Of a DNA stretch of 64,000 bases, positions 62,048 through 64,000 are shown piece by piece. The DNA is from Crateriforma spongiae. GTDB taxonomy: Bacteria > Planctomycetota > Planctomycetia > Pirellulales > Pirellulaceae. The DNA is taken from assembly GCF_012290005.1 (NCBI RefSeq), contig NZ_JAAXMS010000001.1, positions 1 through 64,000 on the forward strand, read 5' to 3'. The translations under genes and the position numbers were made by a program. The notes below the pieces were generated by a model, which saw nothing but the letters and a program-made list of their open reading frames with translations, was not told the origin of the DNA and searched no databases. Within the stretch, counting starts at the first letter, position 1; the number at the start of each line of letters is the position of its first letter.

Positions 62048-64000
62048 GTGCTGTTGCCGAGGATCGAAAAGCCATTCTGCAACTGAAACCGACCGTGGTG
62101 CGTGCATCCGCTGGTACCGGAAAAACGTATCAGTTGACCGCTCGATTTTTACGAATTCTATTGCAGGGGGTTCCGCCCGAATCTGTTCTGGCGACCACAT
62201 TCACCCGGAAAGCCGCCGGGGAAATTTTGGCACGTGTATTAGAAGCTTTGGCCAAAGCGGCGGATGAGAAGGATCCGAAATCGCTGAACGGTTTGCGCGC
62301 TCAGGTCGACCTACCCACCCTGCCCCGCGCTCAATGCAGTCGGTTGGCCCGAGATCTGGTGTTTGACATTCACCGCTTGAAGGTGTCGACGCTCGATAGC
62401 TTGTTTTCAACGCTTGCCCGCAGTTTGCCATTCGAATTGGGACTTCCCGCCGGATGGAATTTGACCGATGAGATCGAAGAACGATGGCTGGTCGAATCCG
62501 CGGTCAACGACCTGGTGGCGTCGGCTGATCTGCCGGAGTTGCGTTCGCTGTTGTCGATGTTGTCCAAAGGACGAGTGGTCCGCAGCGTGTCCAATGAAAT
62601 TCAGCGTGTGGTGACCGATGCGTATGCCATTCAGCGTCGATGCGACCCGGAGGTCTGGAATGCCGTGCAGGTTCCGCGGATGCCGGGGACGCAAAAGGTG
62701 GAATCGATGATCACGGATTTTCGTGCCGCCGATGTGCCACAGAAAAGCTTGGTCAAGTGCTTGAACAAGACAGCCGATGCGGCCGAGCAATCTCAATGGG
62801 ACGAACTGGCCGAAGAAACTCTTTTGAACAACATCGTCAAAGCAAGACGCAGTCGCACGGAGGTCAAGTACGGCCGATCAAAGTTTCCTGATCAGTTGAA
62901 TCCCAGTTTTGATGTTCTGCTTGAAAGTGTCCGAAGCCATTTTCTGGCATTGCTGGACGCGCAGAATCGAGCGACAGGCACCTTGGTGGAAACCTTTGAT
63001 CAGCGGATTCAGCAAATGAAGGCCGCCCGCCGTAGGTTCAGCTTTGACGATGTGGCGGTTCGGCTGGCTGATTACTTCGGACAGTTCGATTCCGACCGGC
63101 ACGATGTGATCGGAAACGATCGGTTGGATGCGCCGATCGATCACTTGTTGTTGGATGAATTTCAAGACACCTCGCCGATCCAGTGGGCGGTGCTGCGTCC
63201 CTTTGCGATTCATGCCACATCGGCCGAATCGTCCGACGACGATGAAACACGCACCGCCCGTTCCTTTTTTTGTGTCGGTGATACCAAGCAAGCCATTTAT
63301 GGTTTTCGCGGCGGCGTCGCGGAGATCTTCGATTCGGTGACCGACGACTTGGACGGTGTCCGCACGGTCGAACAGAACGAAAGCTATCGCAGCAGCCCGG
63401 TGGTGTTGGACTTCGTCACCGACGTGTTCAAAAACTTGAAGGCGTCACCTCCTTCGGGGCCTCAGCGTGACTGGGATTCCGATGCGTTTCAAGCTGATGC
63501 CGTGCGACGCTTTCGCGAAGCTTTCCCGCCGCATGTATCAGCAAAGCCGGAACTGAAAGGACACGTCGCGATTTGGTCAGGCGACACTCCCGAAAACGCT
63601 GACGCGAATCCAAAAAAGGCCCAGTGGAAAGAAGCTTGCTTTGACGCAGCAGCCCGCGTCGTCACAGAACTTCATCTCGGATCTCCGGATCGCACGATCG
63701 GTGTCCTGACCCGGTCACGGCGGGCGGCGGCGGAGATGATGTGGCGTTTGGACGGTCGCGGATTGACCGTCAGCCAGGAGGGAGGCCACCCACTGACCGA
63801 TTCAGCGGCCGTCGAATTGGTGTTGTCCGCTTTGATGATGGTGGAGCATCCCGGCGATGGCCGTTGGCGGTTCCATCTGATGCATTCACCACTGGGTGAT
63901 GCCCTGTGTGAGGGCGTTGTCGATGAAGAAGCGTTTCACGGGATCGAGAATCGGATTCGCCAAAGCTGGACCGATGGCGGATTGGCTGAAACGGTTTTCT
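62044..64000 (+). CDS. AddA/RecB-like UvrD-type helicase, partial at right edge
   Basis: The frame is open from ATG 62044 for at least 652 residues to the window end, so the protein is truncated by the window. Superfamily 1 motifs: VVRASAGTGKTYQLTARFLR (Walker A, about residues 20-30), ATTFTRKAAGEILARVL (Ia), HLLLDEFQDTSPIQWAVLRP (Walker B, DEFQD, about 371), FFCVGDTKQAIYGFRGG (III) and TVEQNESYRSSPVVLDFV (IV). The stop of the nuclease gene overlaps its start, ATGA. A C-terminal nuclease domain, as in AddA, would lie beyond the window and cannot be checked here. Confidence 0.93.
   Translation, partial: MSAVAEDRKAILQLKPTVVRASAGTGKTYQLTARFLRILLQGVPPESVLATTFTRKAAGEILARVLEALAKAADEKDPKSLNGLRAQVDLPTLPRAQCSRLARDLVFDIHRLKVSTLDSLFSTLARSLPFELGLPAGWNLTDEIEERWLVESAVNDLVASADLPELRSLLSMLSKGRVVRSVSNEIQRVVTDAYAIQRRCDPEVWNAVQVPRMPGTQKVESMITDFRAADVPQKSLVKCLNKTADAAEQSQWDELAEETLLNNIVKARRSRTEVKYGRSKFPDQLNPSFDVLLESVRSHFLALLDAQNRATGTLVETFDQRIQQMKAARRRFSFDDVAVRLADYFGQFDSDRHDVIGNDRLDAPIDHLLLDEFQDTSPIQWAVLRPFAIHATSAESSDDDETRTARSFFCVGDTKQAIYGFRGGVAEIFDSVTDDLDGVRTVEQNESYRSSPVVLDFVTDVFKNLKASPPSGPQRDWDSDAFQADAVRRFREAFPPHVSAKPELKGHVAIWSGDTPENADANPKKAQWKEACFDAAARVVTELHLGSPDRTIGVLTRSRRAAAEMMWRLDGRGLTVSQEGGHPLTDSAAVELVLSALMMVEHPGDGRWRFHLMHSPLGDALCEGVVDEEAFHGIENRIRQSWTDGGLAETVF

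Noticed and set aside
1-64000. CRISPR arrays, insertion sequences and rRNA genes
   Set aside because: No evenly spaced direct repeats, transposase motifs or rRNA-like sequence were seen on reading.

Overview
This window looks like chromosomal DNA of a planctomycete of the Rhodopirellula/Pirellulaceae type. I infer this from gene content, not from any database search: a DUF1559 prepilin-like protein, an ECF sigma factor next to a membrane Ser/Thr kinase carrying a zinc-finger anti-sigma motif, FG-GAP/cytochrome c and PQQ-propeller secreted proteins, the TIGR03545/TIGR03546 pair, McsA/McsB in a Gram-negative background (KdsA and an LpxL-type acyltransferase are present), and a generally GC-rich sequence. 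No rRNA, CRISPR array or intact transposase was seen.

Layout. 1-2400 is an accessory-looking stretch: two small membrane-protein genes (one cut by the window edge), a maltose/galactoside-type O-acetyltransferase, and about 1 kb of decayed DNA containing a phage portal-protein N-terminal fragment. It abuts the 3' end of tRNA-Ser(GGA), as expected of an old integration site. 2540-12300 holds rho, a thioredoxin-YHS-like secreted protein, HEAT/TPR and STN-like proteins, an HD-GYP-like protein, an L-2-hydroxyglutarate oxidase (lhgO) and a phosphofructokinase with the PPi-type GGDDT motif. 12400-17300 is a small flagellar/regulatory block: a zinc-ribbon TerB-like protein, FlgL, FliW, CsrA and a FliL-like protein. 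17500-22450 holds kdsA followed by a tight set: a lipoprotein with a degenerate transglutaminase-like region, a GT4 glycosyltransferase and a TylF-type methyltransferase.

22450-25820 contains the prepilin-like protein with a translationally coupled membrane protein, then mntR with two TAGC-N4-GCTA palindromes and a 26-codon ORF upstream, then a GNAT-like gene. 25960-33140 holds an isolated cytochrome oxidase subunit III-like gene, a cytochrome c/FG-GAP + TPR operon, a TIM-barrel protein, an MBL-fold hydrolase and a nucleotidyltransferase-HD fusion. 33220-42700 is mostly metabolic and envelope genes: DUF485 + solute:sodium symporter, lysophospholipid acyltransferase, folD, assimilatory sulfite reductase, a PAP2 phosphatase divergent from a diacylglycerol-kinase-like gene, and a PQQ propeller protein. 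43000-48700 has a long secreted TPR-type protein and an ECF sigma factor heading a row of small conserved genes ending in a LolA-like lipoprotein.

48900-52600 carries mcsA-mcsB and trpE. 52600-58700 (minus strand) is an ECF sigma-kinase-coiled-coil operon and the TIGR03546-TIGR03545 pair, the latter ended by a clear intrinsic terminator. The window closes with an AddB-like PD-(D/E)XK nuclease gene overlapping an AddA-like UvrD helicase gene that runs off the right edge. Translational coupling by 4-8 nt overlaps recurs throughout. Starts were chosen from conserved N-termini, signal peptides, overlaps and Shine-Dalgarno matches, and many are uncertain by a few codons.
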